Positions 1 through 8,056 of a stretch of 36,796 nucleotides of DNA are shown in pieces. Source of the stretch: Gallibacterium melopsittaci (GTDB lineage Bacteria > Pseudomonadota > Gammaproteobacteria > Enterobacterales > Pasteurellaceae); NCBI RefSeq assembly GCF_042433085.1, contig NZ_JBHLWA010000020.1:1-36796 (forward strand), given 5' to 3'. The translations under genes were made by a program, and so were the position numbers. The notes below the pieces were generated by a model that was given only the letters and a program-made list of their open reading frames with translations, searched no databases and was not told where the DNA came from. Each line of letters opens with the position of its first letter. Position 1 is the first letter of the stretch.

Positions 1-44
1 ATGGACTGAGTCCTGTTCAATACAGAATTCAGTCCTTAAAATAA
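1..44 (+). CDS. IS3-family transposase OrfB, last 13 codons only
   Basis: Read from base 3, the sequence gives GLSPVQYRIQSLK and then TAA at 42-44. The segment (G)LSPVQYR is the conserved extreme C-terminus of IS3/IS150-group OrfB (rve integrase-core) transposases. The terminal inverted repeat follows within a few bases, as expected for these elements. Nothing can be said about whether the full transposase is intact, because the remainder lies before the window. Confidence 0.8.
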   Translation, partial: GLSPVQYRIQSLK

Positions 45-70
45 TCGTCCAACTTTTCGGGGTCAGATCA
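1..70 (+). mobile_element. Right end of an IS3-family (IS150-group) insertion sequence, truncated by the window edge
   Basis: Positions 47-70 read, on the minus strand, TGATCTGACCCCGAAAAG followed by TTGGAC. This matches the TG-initiated terminal inverted repeat typical of IS3-family elements of the IS150 group. The transposase C-terminus ends just before it at 44, so this is the right (orfB-side) end. The element boundary is probably the A at 70; icd stops 27 bases further on. The rest of the element and its target duplication lie outside the window. Family assignment is from motif recognition, not a database match. Confidence 0.8.
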
Positions 71-96
71 AAGCCCTCTCCTTTTATATTATAAAC

Positions 97-1347
97 TTAC
101 ATATTCCGAATGATATCTTCGGCAAATTCATTGGTAGAACGTAACGTTGCTCCTTCCATCATATCTGCAAAATCTGCGGTTACTGTTTTATTCGAAATAG
201 TTTTTGCAACGGCAGCAACCACTAAATCTGCCGCTTCAAACCAACCTAAATGACGCAACATCATTTCACCACTCAGGATCAATGAACCTGGATTTCCAAT
301 ATTTTTACCTGCAATTTTTGGTGCAGTACCATGTGTTGCTTCAAAGATAGCAGAATCGGTACCAATATTGGCCCCTGGAGAAATACCAATACCGCCCACT
401 TGTGCCGCAAGTGCATCGGAAATGTAATCACCATTTAGGTTTAATGTCGCAATGACATCATAATCGGTCGGGTGTAAGAGAATTTCTTGGAGAAACGCAT
501 CTGCAATGCAATCTTTAATAATAATTTCTTTGCCTGTTTTTGGATGGTTGAGTTTCATCCAAGGACCTTGATCAATTAATGTTGCACCAAATTCAGCGGC
601 AACTTGGTATCCCCACTCTTTAAATGCACCTTCGGTAAATTTCATAATATTACCTTTATGCACTAAAGTTAATGAATCACGATTATTATCAATTACATAT
701 TGTAAAGCTGCGCGTACCAAACGTTGTGTACCTTGTTTAGAAACAGGTTTAACACCGATACCACAATCTTCTGTGAAACGGATTTTTTTCACGCCCATTT
801 CAGTTTGTAAGAAATGAATCACTTTTTTTGCTTCATCAGAACCAGCCGTCCATTCAATGCCAGCATAAATATCCTCAGAGTTCTCACGGAAGATCACCAT
901 ATTGATTAATTCTGGGTGTTTTACTGGACTTGGTGTGCCATCATAATAGCGAATCGGACGTAAACAGTTATAAAGATCTAATCCTTGACGCATAGCCACG
1001 TTTAAAGAGCGAATCCCACCACCAACTGGTGTCATAAGTGGGCCTTTAATTGCAACATGATATTGACGAATAGCTTCAATCGTTTCATCAGGTAACCAGG
1101 TATTTTCACCATAAACTGTATTTGCTTTGCCACCAGCGTAAATTTCCATCCATTGGATTTCACGTTTTCCTGCATAAGCCTTAGCGACTGCGGCATCAAT
1201 GACTTTTTGCATTGCAGGGGTAACATCAACCCCGATACCATCTCCCTCAATAAATGGAATAATTGGCTGATCAGGCACAATTAATTGACCATTTGCAGTA
1301 AGTTGGATAGCTTCACCTTGGGTTGGCTTTTTTATATGAGTTTGCAT
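97..1347 (-). CDS. icd: NADP-dependent isocitrate dehydrogenase
   Basis: Icd oxidatively decarboxylates isocitrate to 2-oxoglutarate with NADP+ in the cytosolic TCA cycle. The protein is 416 residues from the ATG at 1347, the same length as E. coli Icd. I prefer this start over the ATG five codons upstream because AAAGGA lies 6 bases before it. GGGIRSLNVAMRQ carries the substrate-binding Ser114, which is the AceK phosphorylation site in E. coli (Ser113). IFRENSEDIYAGIEW, LVHKGNIMKFTEGAF and NLNGDYISDALAAQVGG are diagnostic. It is divergent from rluE-nudJ, as in E. coli. An IS end lies 26 bases past the stop, and no clear terminator remains between them. Haemophilus influenzae, as far as I recall, lacks icd, so this organism has a fuller oxidative TCA branch. 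Confidence 0.98.
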   Translation of the reverse strand: MQTHIKKPTQGEAIQLTANGQLIVPDQPIIPFIEGDGIGVDVTPAMQKVIDAAVAKAYAGKREIQWMEIYAGGKANTVYGENTWLPDETIEAIRQYHVAIKGPLMTPVGGGIRSLNVAMRQGLDLYNCLRPIRYYDGTPSPVKHPELINMVIFRENSEDIYAGIEWTAGSDEAKKVIHFLQTEMGVKKIRFTEDCGIGVKPVSKQGTQRLVRAALQYVIDNNRDSLTLVHKGNIMKFTEGAFKEWGYQVAAEFGATLIDQGPWMKLNHPKTGKEIIIKDCIADAFLQEILLHPTDYDVIATLNLNGDYISDALAAQVGGIGISPGANIGTDSAIFEATHGTAPKIAGKNIGNPGSLILSGEMMLRHLGWFEAADLVVAAVAKTISNKTVTADFADMMEGATLRSTNEFAEDIIRNM

Positions 1348-1480
1348 GAGTTGTCCTTTCAATAAGAAATTTAAGAAAACAAAGGAAAAATAATTTTTTG
1401 AAGGCTGCTTTTGCTAAGAAATTTAGTAAGTGATAGTCAGCAATCAAATAGGTTTTAGTATAGAATAAATGCCTAATTGG

Positions 1481-1502
1481 AACAGGTATCTACATCACAT
1501 TT
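1481..1502 (-). promoter_or_regulatory. Possible CRP-like site in the icd-rluE divergent gap
   Basis: On the minus strand this reads AAATGTGATGTAGATACCTG. It shares the left half (TGTGA) and the centre with the CRP consensus TGTGA-N6-TCACA, but the right half is poor. It lies about 134 bases upstream of the icd start and close to the rluE start. The rest of the 177-base gap shows no other convincing element. This is a weak single-site call. Confidence 0.3.
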
Positions 1503-1524
1503 TTAACATTCTTTTAATAATTTA

Positions 1525-2202
1525 ATGAGAAATTTTACGCGTACAAATTATCGAAATTCACGAAAAGCATCAGGAATAAAACGGCAACCTACTTTGTCAG
1601 AAACTAAGGTTGTTTTATTTAATAAACCGTATGATGTATTGAGTCAATTCAGTGATGAAGCAGGACGACAAACCTTAAAAGATTTTATTTCGATAGCAGA
1701 TATTTATCCTTGTGGTCGGCTTGATCGTGATAGTGAGGGGTTAATGATCCTGACAAATCATGGTGAGATTCAGCATCGGTTAACAACACCTAAATTTAAA
1801 TTAGCGAAAACATATTGGGTGCAAGTGGAAGGCATTCCGACAGAGGAAGCGCTTACTGAGTTGCGTAAAGGTGTGATACTAAATGATGGTAAAACCTTGC
1901 CCGCAAAGGTGAAATTAATCCCTGAACCGATAAATTTATGGGAACGTCATCCACCTATTCGAGAACGTAAGCATATTCCAACCAGTTGGTTAGAAATTAC
2001 TATTCATGAGGGACGTAATCGACAAGTACGCAGGATGACTGCACATATTGGTTTTCCGACTTTGCGTTTAGTGCGTGTATCATTGGCAGGTTTTCGTTTA
2101 TTTGATTTTCCAGAACTGGCATTAGGTAAAAGTTATTTATTAAATGAGAAGGAAAAACGACAATTATTACAACGTTTGAAATTAGCGGAGGAGATATGTT
2201 AA
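1525..2202 (+). CDS. rluE: 23S rRNA pseudouridine synthase E
   Basis: RluE isomerises a uridine of 23S rRNA (U2457 in E. coli) to pseudouridine. The 225-residue protein has the RsuA/RluB/E/F catalytic motif YPCGRLDRDSEGLMILTN, with the nucleophilic aspartate at Asp67. The later motif HEGRNRQVRRMTAHIG is the other family hallmark. There is no N-terminal S4 domain; only a short basic tail precedes the catalytic domain, which fits RluE rather than RluB or RluF. The stop codon overlaps the nudJ start by 7 bases, indicating translational coupling. In E. coli rluE and nudJ also sit next to icd. Confidence 0.95.
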   Translation: MRNFTRTNYRNSRKASGIKRQPTLSETKVVLFNKPYDVLSQFSDEAGRQTLKDFISIADIYPCGRLDRDSEGLMILTNHGEIQHRLTTPKFKLAKTYWVQVEGIPTEEALTELRKGVILNDGKTLPAKVKLIPEPINLWERHPPIRERKHIPTSWLEITIHEGRNRQVRRMTAHIGFPTLRLVRVSLAGFRLFDFPELALGKSYLLNEKEKRQLLQRLKLAEEIC

Positions 2203-2657
2203 ATCCAAGAATTACAATGGCTTGTGTAGTGCATTGCCAAGGAAAATTTTTATTTGTAGAAGAATTTGAGTATGGCAAGATGACCTTAAACCAACCAGCA
2301 GAGCATTTAGAAGAGAATGAAACCTTGTTGGAAGGAGCAAAAAGAGAATTATTTGAAGAAACGGGAATTGTTGCTGATATGCAGGCGTTATTGGGCGTTT
2401 ATCAATGGCATGCTCCTCGTTCAGGAAAAGATTATTTTCGTTTTGTTTTTATCGTGGAATTGGATCAATGTTTACCATTACAACCACATGATAGTGATAT
2501 TAGTGGGGCATTATGGCTAACAGTGGAAGAGTTTCAACATTATATTCAGCAAGAGGGAAATGCGGCAAGAAATCCATTAGTTTGGCAGTCAGTACAAGAT
2601 TATTTGGCAGGTAAGCGTTATCCATTAGAAGTATTACAAAGTTTTAATTTTGCGTAG
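2196..2657 (+). CDS. nudJ: Nudix hydrolase, NudJ-type phosphatase
   Basis: NudJ-type Nudix enzymes hydrolyse nucleoside and thiamine (HMP) pyrophosphates. The 153-residue length equals that of E. coli NudJ, and the flanking motifs match (ACVVHCQGKFLFVEE near the N-terminus, QPHDSDI in the middle, KRYPLEVL near the end). The Nudix box is at about residues 36-58. Its catalytic part, REL-x-EETGI, is intact. The first position, a conserved glycine in the Nudix consensus and in E. coli NudJ (QPAGHLE), is Glu36 here (QPAEHLE). The start overlaps the end of rluE. In E. coli mnmA follows; here a MerR regulator does, 26 bases later. Confidence 0.93.
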   Translation: MLNPRITMACVVHCQGKFLFVEEFEYGKMTLNQPAEHLEENETLLEGAKRELFEETGIVADMQALLGVYQWHAPRSGKDYFRFVFIVELDQCLPLQPHDSDISGALWLTVEEFQHYIQQEGNAARNPLVWQSVQDYLAGKRYPLEVLQSFNFA

Positions 2658-2683
2658 TTGTGAATTAGGCAATGGAGTAGTAA

Positions 2684-3082
2684 ATGACGCTTTATACAAT
2701 CAAAAAATTAAGCGAGTTAAGTGGAGTAAATGTAGAAACAATTCGTTTCTATGAGAAGAACCAAGTAATTATGCCAGCTCAACGAGCAATGAATGGTTAT
2801 CGTCAATTTACCACTAAACATTTAACACAATTAAAGTTTATTAAAACTTGTCGTTCATTAGGCTTTGATTTAACTGAGATAAAAACATTACTGTTATTAC
2901 AAGATAAACCAGAAACAGACTGTTATGATGCTAATCAAATGGCTGCCCAACATTTGCAACAAGTTGATCAAAAAATTGCAGAGTTACAGCAGATTCGAGA
3001 GTTATTGGCGAATATGGCACAATGTGATCAGCATAAAGTTGAGCAATGTTTGGTAATTAATACATTGAAAAATAAGGAATAA
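2684..3082 (+). CDS. MerR-family metal-responsive regulator, ZntR/CadR/PbrR-like
   Basis: The 132-residue protein has a MerR winged-helix N-terminus (TIRFYEKNQV, then NGYRQFT) and a dimerisation coiled coil at about 80-110. Potential metal ligands are Cys80, Cys114, His117 and Cys122. The Cys80 and Cys114 positions match ZntR Cys79 and Cys114, and the C-terminal Cys/His cluster is similar though not identical. This suggests a divalent metal (zinc, cadmium or lead) rather than copper, but that is inference. No metal exporter is adjacent, so the target is unknown; it could be co-transcribed with rluE-nudJ. I saw no MerR-type 19-bp-spaced promoter here. Confidence 0.85.
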   Translation: MTLYTIKKLSELSGVNVETIRFYEKNQVIMPAQRAMNGYRQFTTKHLTQLKFIKTCRSLGFDLTEIKTLLLLQDKPETDCYDANQMAAQHLQQVDQKIAELQQIRELLANMAQCDQHKVEQCLVINTLKNKE

Positions 3083-3084
3083 AA

Positions 3085-3107
3085 AACGCCTACTGGAAGT
3101 AGGCGTT
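3085..3107. terminator. Bidirectional terminator between merR and cysK
   Basis: A perfect 9-bp stem, AACGCCTAC (3085-3093) with GTAGGCGTT (3099-3107), has a 5-base loop. An A-run precedes it (a U-run for the minus strand) and a T-rich stretch follows. It lies between convergent genes and can serve both. Confidence 0.9.
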
Positions 3108-3131
3108 ATATTTACACACAGGAGAAGAAAA

Positions 3132-4082
3132 TTAAATTTCGATATCTGCAAATAATGCGGTACTGAGATAGCGTTCTGCAGCAGATGGCAAGATTGCAAC
3201 AATTAATTTATCTTTAAACTCAGGTAATTTTGCTAAACGGTCAGCAGCAGCTACTGCAGCACCAGAAGAAATTCCTACTAAAAGACCTTCTTTTTCAAGT
3301 AACAAACGAGCAGTTTTAATTGCCGTATCACTATCTACTTTTTCAACACGATCAATTAATGATAGGTCAAGGTTTTTTGGAATAAAACCTGCGCCAATGC
3401 CTTGAATTTTGTGTGGACCTGGTTTTAATTCTTCACCAGCAAGATATTGAGTAATAATTGGTGATTCTTCTGGTTCAACAGCAACTGAAACAATGTTTTT
3501 CTTCTGATCTAATTTAATATATTGTGAAATACCGGTAATGGTACCACCAGTCCCTACACCAGCAACAAGCACATCAATTTTACCTTCACTATCATTCCAA
3601 ATTTCAGGACCAGTTGTTTGGCGATGGATAGCGGGGTTAGCTGGGTTTTCAAATTGTTTAAGCATCACATAACGATCTGGATCGGAATTTAAAATTTCTT
3701 CTGCTTTCGCAATGGCACCTTTCATACCTTTAGCACCTTCAGTCAAAATAAGGTTTACACCAAGGCTTTTTAGGAGTTTTTTACGTTCATTACTCATGGT
3801 TTCAGGCATTGTAATAGTAATTTTATAACCACGAGCAGCAGCAACATAGGCAAGTGCAATGCCAGTATTGCCACTGGTTGCATCAATAATTTCTTTATCT
3901 TTAGTTAAAATACCATCTTTCTCTGCTTGCCAAACCATATTGGCACCAATACGGCATTTTACGCTGAAACTTGGGTTACGACCTTCAACTTTCACCACAA
4001 GATTACCGTTTTGTCCAAAATGTTGTAAACGAACGAGAGGAGTGTGGCCAATACTTAATGTGTTATCTGCATAAATAGTCAT
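3132..4082 (-). CDS. cysK: Cysteine synthase A (O-acetylserine sulfhydrylase)
   Basis: CysK is a PLP enzyme that makes cysteine from O-acetylserine and sulfide. The 316-residue protein shows NPSFSVKCRIGANMVW with the PLP Schiff-base Lys42. It also has the substrate loop TSGNTGIALAYVAAARGY, the phosphate-binding GVGTGGTITG and the C-terminal region AERYLSTALFADI typical of CysK rather than CysM. GGAGA lies about 10 bases before the ATG. In E. coli cysK follows cysZ; here acs sits between them. An ill-defined 120-base region upstream, after the acs terminator, should hold its promoter; I could not identify a CysB site. Confidence 0.97.
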   Translation of the reverse strand: MTIYADNTLSIGHTPLVRLQHFGQNGNLVVKVEGRNPSFSVKCRIGANMVWQAEKDGILTKDKEIIDATSGNTGIALAYVAAARGYKITITMPETMSNERKKLLKSLGVNLILTEGAKGMKGAIAKAEEILNSDPDRYVMLKQFENPANPAIHRQTTGPEIWNDSEGKIDVLVAGVGTGGTITGISQYIKLDQKKNIVSVAVEPEESPIITQYLAGEELKPGPHKIQGIGAGFIPKNLDLSLIDRVEKVDSDTAIKTARLLLEKEGLLVGISSGAAVAAADRLAKLPEFKDKLIVAILPSAAERYLSTALFADIEI

Positions 4083-4218
4083 AATTAATTTCTCCGAATG
4101 ATATATTCATTGATTAAGATGCAAGTAGATTACTCTTAAGCAGAAAAGATGAACAATGCCTATTGGCTATATTTTATAACTGAATGGAATTTATCTTAGA
4201 GATGATACGCTTTTTAGC

Positions 4219-4252
4219 TATAAAAAAGCCAACAAACAGCAAGTTTGTTGGC
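4219..4252 (-). terminator. Rho-independent terminator of acs
   Basis: A perfect 10-bp stem (GCCAACAAAC at 4228-4237, GTTTGTTGGC at 4243-4252) with a 5-base loop is followed on the minus strand by TTTTTTATAG. It directly follows acs, so cysK must have its own promoter. Confidence 0.92.
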
Positions 4253-4271
4253 ATAGATGAAATAAAGAAAA

Positions 4272-6236
4272 TTATAAAATTTGGCGTTGTAGTTGCCCAA
4301 TAATTTGCGGATTTTCTAAGGTAGAAATATCTTGTGTGATGACCTCATTTTTCGCAATCGAACGTAATAAACGGCGCATAATTTTACCTGAACGTGTTTT
4401 TGGTAAGTTTTCTGCAAAACGAATATCTTCTGGTCGTGCGATTTTTCCAATTTCTTGTGCTACCCATTGCTTGAGTTCTTCGGCAACCTGTTTCGCTTCA
4501 TTATCATCAGGAATTGAACGATTTAATACTACGAATGCAACAATCGCTTCCCCTTTGATTTCGTCAGGTTTACCGACAACAGCAGCTTCTGCAACTTTTT
4601 CATTAGCGACTAATGCTGATTCAATTTCCATGGTGCCAAGACGATGTCCTGAAACATTAAGTACATCATCCGTACGACCAAGAATCCAGAAATAGCCATC
4701 TTCATCACGATGAGCCGAGTCACCTGCAACGTAATATTTACCACCAAGTTCTTCAGGAAAATAGGTTTTCTTATAACGTTGATCATCATTCCAAATAGTA
4801 CGCAACATAGATGGGAATGGACGTTTTATGACTAAAATACCACCACTGCTATCAGTAATCTTTTGTCCTGTTTCATCAATAACATCTGCCATAATGCCAG
4901 GTTGTGGTAAGGTACAAGAACCTGGTTTTAAAGCTGTAATGCCAGGTAATGGTGATAACATTATTGAACCAGTTTCAGTTTGCCACCAAGTATCCACAAT
5001 CGGGCAACGCCCTTGCCCAATGACATCATATAACCACATCCACGCCGATGGGTTAATTGGTTCACCAACACTGCCCAATAAACGTAATGAGGAGAGATCA
5101 TATTTATGTGGAATATGATCGCCAAAGCGAGTTAAGGAACGAACTAAGGTTGGCGAAGTATAAAATACATTGACTTTATGGCGTTGGATAATCCGCCAGA
5201 TCCGTCCTGCATCAGGATAACTTGGTACACCTTCATAAATTACTTGTGTTGCACCATTGGCTAATGGCCCATAACAAACATAGGAGTGCCCTGTAATCCA
5301 ACCCACATCAGCACTACACCAATAGACATCTTCTGGTTTATTATCAAAGATATTACGGAAGGTATTAATTGCTCCAAGTAGATAGCCAGCAGTACTATGC
5401 ACAATGCCTTTTGGTTTACCCGTTGAGCCTGAGGTATAAAGAATAAATAATGGATCTTCAGCATCCATCCATTCTGGCTCACAGAATGCAGGTTGATTTT
5501 TTGATAGTTCGTGCCACCAAAGATCACGCTCGTTTTTCCAAGGGGTATCAATATTTAAGCGATAGTAAACAATCACTTTTTCAATGGTTTCACAACCCAT
5601 TTCTAAGGCACTATCGACAGTTTCTTTTAATGGAATAATTTTACCACCACGTAAACCACCATTAGCAGTAATGACCATTTTAGCACCAGCATCCTCAATC
5701 CGATCACGTAATGCACTGGCAGAGAAACCACCAAAAACGACAGAATGGATTGCTCCAATTCTGGCACATGCCTGCATCGCAATAACAGCTTCGACAATCA
5801 TTGGCATATAAATGATAATTCGATCACCTTTACGAACACCTTGCTCACGTAATGCATTGGCAAAACGACAAACACGATTATGTAATTGTTGGTAAGTGAA
5901 GGTATTTACTTGCCCAAAATCAGATTCAAAAATGAGGGCAACTTTGTCAGATTTGTCTGGTAGGTGACGATCCAAACAGTTATAAGAGGCATTGAGTTTA
6001 CCATCAATAAACCATTTATAGAAAGGTGCATTACTACCATCAAAGATGGTCATAAATGGTTTTTTCCAACTAATTAATTCTCGTGCTAAATCTGCCCAAT
6101 AATTTAAATAATCTCGATCAGCAAAGTCCCAAAGTTGTTGATATTGTTCATTATTACCGATATTGGCTTGTTGACGGAATTGATCGCTAGGTGGGAATAC
6201 ACGGTTTTCTTTTAAGATTGAATCTAATTGCTGCAT
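4272..6236 (-). CDS. acs: Acetyl-CoA synthetase (AMP-forming)
   Basis: Acs activates acetate to acetyl-CoA through acetyl-AMP. From the ATG at 6236 the protein is 654 residues (E. coli 652). I prefer this start because AAGGAG sits 9 bases upstream; two earlier ATGs are too close to it or lie before it. Adenylate-forming motifs are YTSGSTGKPKG (about 267-277), DTWWQTETG (415-423), GRTDDVLNVSGHRLG and PKTRSGKIMRR, whose Lys618 is the catalytic lysine that is reversibly acetylated in Salmonella Acs. Relative to E. coli, acs is inserted between cysZ and cysK. Parts of the protein diverge clearly from E. coli Acs, so separate acquisition is possible but unproven. Confidence 0.96.
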   Translation of the reverse strand: MQQLDSILKENRVFPPSDQFRQQANIGNNEQYQQLWDFADRDYLNYWADLARELISWKKPFMTIFDGSNAPFYKWFIDGKLNASYNCLDRHLPDKSDKVALIFESDFGQVNTFTYQQLHNRVCRFANALREQGVRKGDRIIIYMPMIVEAVIAMQACARIGAIHSVVFGGFSASALRDRIEDAGAKMVITANGGLRGGKIIPLKETVDSALEMGCETIEKVIVYYRLNIDTPWKNERDLWWHELSKNQPAFCEPEWMDAEDPLFILYTSGSTGKPKGIVHSTAGYLLGAINTFRNIFDNKPEDVYWCSADVGWITGHSYVCYGPLANGATQVIYEGVPSYPDAGRIWRIIQRHKVNVFYTSPTLVRSLTRFGDHIPHKYDLSSLRLLGSVGEPINPSAWMWLYDVIGQGRCPIVDTWWQTETGSIMLSPLPGITALKPGSCTLPQPGIMADVIDETGQKITDSSGGILVIKRPFPSMLRTIWNDDQRYKKTYFPEELGGKYYVAGDSAHRDEDGYFWILGRTDDVLNVSGHRLGTMEIESALVANEKVAEAAVVGKPDEIKGEAIVAFVVLNRSIPDDNEAKQVAEELKQWVAQEIGKIARPEDIRFAENLPKTRSGKIMRRLLRSIAKNEVITQDISTLENPQIIGQLQRQIL

Positions 6237-6347
6237 AAGCATCTTCTCCTTATTGAGTGGGTAAGAGCGATGCACTGCTTAACGAATCGCTTAGGTATTA
6301 ACAACTTACATAAAAGTTAAATAATAATCAATTTTTTGTTAATAAAA

Positions 6348-6369
6348 TGTTTTAATCAAGATCACAAAT
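6348..6369 (-). promoter_or_regulatory. Candidate CRP site upstream of acs
   Basis: On the minus strand, TTTGTGATCTTGATTAAA has a perfect left CRP half-site (TGTGA), a CRP-like centre (TCTTGA) and a degenerate right half (TTAAA instead of TCACA). It is centred about 120 bases before the acs start, inside the only gap upstream of acs. E. coli acs is CRP-activated, which makes the location plausible. The remaining sequence of this gap is very AT-rich and shows no clear -35/-10 pair. Confidence 0.4.
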
Positions 6370-6422
6370 TTGATATTTTTTTCCAAAAAATAAATCAATA
6401 ATGAAAAAATCACAGATGAAAT

Positions 6423-6444
6423 AACCTACTTTAAAAAGTAGGTT
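6423..6444 (-). terminator. Hairpin after cysZ, probable terminator
   Basis: AACCTACTT (6423-6431) pairs with AAGTAGGTT (6436-6444) around a 4-base loop, just beyond the cysZ stop. The minus-strand tail (ATTTCATCTG) is only weakly U-rich, so termination may be partial and some read-through into acs is possible. Confidence 0.6.
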
Positions 6445-6454
6445 ATATATAAAT

Positions 6455-7198
6455 TTATTGATTATGATGACGATATTGTTCAACCCACATTGCAGTAGCA
6501 CCGCAAACAGCCACAGGCATAACAATAAAATTTAATAATGGAATGAATGTACAACTTGCCACTAAACCACCAAAAGTCAAATTAAGCATTCTGCGTTGAG
6601 CTAGTTGCTGTTGCATAGTTGGAAAATTAATTTTGTGGTTATCAAAAGGATAATCACAATATTGAATAGCTTGTAACCAAGCGGTAAATAAGAAGAACAC
6701 GATTGGAATCAATGTTTGTCCAATAACAGGTACAAAACCTAATAAGAAGAGAATGATAATACGTGGTAAGCTATACCAGAGTTTTTGCCATTCACGTTTA
6801 AACATTCTTGGTAAATCTTTGATAAAGTCGAATATTCCATCGGAATTACCTGCTTGTCCAGTCATAAGCAATTCAACTTTTTCGGCTAATAACCCGTTAA
6901 ATGGAGCAGCAATAAAACCAGCTAAAGTAGTAAAAATAAAGTAATAGACTAATAGTATCGTTAATACTGCCAGCGTAGTAATGAGATAACTCAACCAGTC
7001 TAGCCAGTCAGGAATGAAAGCAAGCATCCAATCGGTTAAATGACCTATTTGTTGCATTAATAACCAAAAGACAAGACTTAATAGTAAAATATTTAAGATA
7101 ATTGGCATCACGACAAAACGTTTTAATCCTTTGCTTTTAATTAGATGCCAACCAAGTACAAAGTAATGCCAGCCTTGTTTAATGTCTGAATAACTCAC
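6455..7198 (-). CDS. cysZ: Sulfate permease CysZ
   Basis: CysZ is an inner-membrane sulfate transporter feeding cysteine synthesis. The 247-residue protein (E. coli 253) has four strongly hydrophobic segments, at about 28-48, 70-98, 145-175 and 205-235. Diagnostic motifs are FIAAPFNGLLAE, the KREWQKLWYSLPR segment, IQYCDYPFDNHK and IMPVAVCGATAMWVEQYR. The start is GTG at 7198, with AAAGGAGAACACT just upstream. It follows the patatin-like gene by 12 bases, so the two are probably one operon. zipA next door and cysK downstream reproduce the E. coli zipA|cysZ-cysK neighbourhood. Confidence 0.96.
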   Translation of the reverse strand: MSYSDIKQGWHYFVLGWHLIKSKGLKRFVVMPIILNILLLSLVFWLLMQQIGHLTDWMLAFIPDWLDWLSYLITTLAVLTILLVYYFIFTTLAGFIAAPFNGLLAEKVELLMTGQAGNSDGIFDFIKDLPRMFKREWQKLWYSLPRIIILFLLGFVPVIGQTLIPIVFFLFTAWLQAIQYCDYPFDNHKINFPTMQQQLAQRRMLNLTFGGLVASCTFIPLLNFIVMPVAVCGATAMWVEQYRHHNQ

Positions 7199-7210
7199 AG
7201 TGTTCTCCTT

Positions 7211-8056
7211 TTAGATTGAAGATAGATATTGTCTTAATTCAGGTAAGATCTGCTTTGCATCATTGATGCCTAAATCATACATTGCTTGGATTTTATTGAG
7301 ATCTTTTTCGATGCGTTTAATCGGCAAGGTTTGTGAAGGACGAATAACGAAAATTTCTTGCCGTTTGTTTGCTTCAATAATCTGTTCAACTTTTTGATTA
7401 TAGTCTAAATAACGATGAGCTAATTTTTCAACTAAATGTGGATATTGCCAATAAAATGCCTTGAAAAGGCATGGATGTGTTTTTTTCTTGCGATATTCTA
7501 ATGGGCGGGTCAAGATAACAATAATTTTGTCATAACCTAATTGACGACATTTTTCCAATGGAATACTGTCAGCAATACCACCGTCTAAATAACGTTTGCC
7601 ATCAATTTCGACTATTTTTGAAACAAAAGGCATGGCTGAGGTTGCCCGTAATACTTCCATTTCGGCAAATGGACGTTTTAATTTGACATATTCTGCTTCG
7701 CCAGTATCGACATTGGTTAATGTTGCATAGAAATCAATATTTGATTCAATAAAAGTCTGCTCATCAAATGGATCAAGATTGATGGGCAAATTGTAAAAAG
7801 CAAATTCTTTATTCACAATATTGCCTGTGGTGAATAGGCTGCGTAGGCTGATATAACGTGGATCATTGAGATATTGTAAATTGTAACGTAATACACGACC
7901 TTTCTGTTTTGAAGGATAGTTGACGCCAAAGAGAACGCCAGCTGAAACGCCTACGATACCATCTACTTTAATATTTTCTTCAAGAAAGACATCTAATACA
8001 CCAGCGGTATATAAACCTCGCATTGCACCGCCTTCTAAAACTAAACCAACTTTCAT
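7211..8056 (-). CDS. Patatin-like phospholipase family protein
   Basis: This is a cytosolic serine hydrolase of the patatin/RssA/YjjU type, and a lipid acyl-hydrolase role is expected from the family. From the ATG at 8056 the protein is 281 residues. The oxyanion loop GGAMRG lies at 9-14, the nucleophile Ser38 in GVSAG, and the dyad Asp158 in YLDGGIAD; all are intact. A TTG start nine codons upstream is possible, but GAGA before the ATG favours the shorter form. It resembles E. coli YjjU in architecture but is shorter, so I give no symbol. It is co-directional with cysZ (12-base gap) and divergent from zipA; no functional link to sulfate uptake is known. Confidence 0.9.
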   Translation of the reverse strand: MKVGLVLEGGAMRGLYTAGVLDVFLEENIKVDGIVGVSAGVLFGVNYPSKQKGRVLRYNLQYLNDPRYISLRSLFTTGNIVNKEFAFYNLPINLDPFDEQTFIESNIDFYATLTNVDTGEAEYVKLKRPFAEMEVLRATSAMPFVSKIVEIDGKRYLDGGIADSIPLEKCRQLGYDKIIVILTRPLEYRKKKTHPCLFKAFYWQYPHLVEKLAHRYLDYNQKVEQIIEANKRQEIFVIRPSQTLPIKRIEKDLNKIQAMYDLGINDAKQILPELRQYLSSI

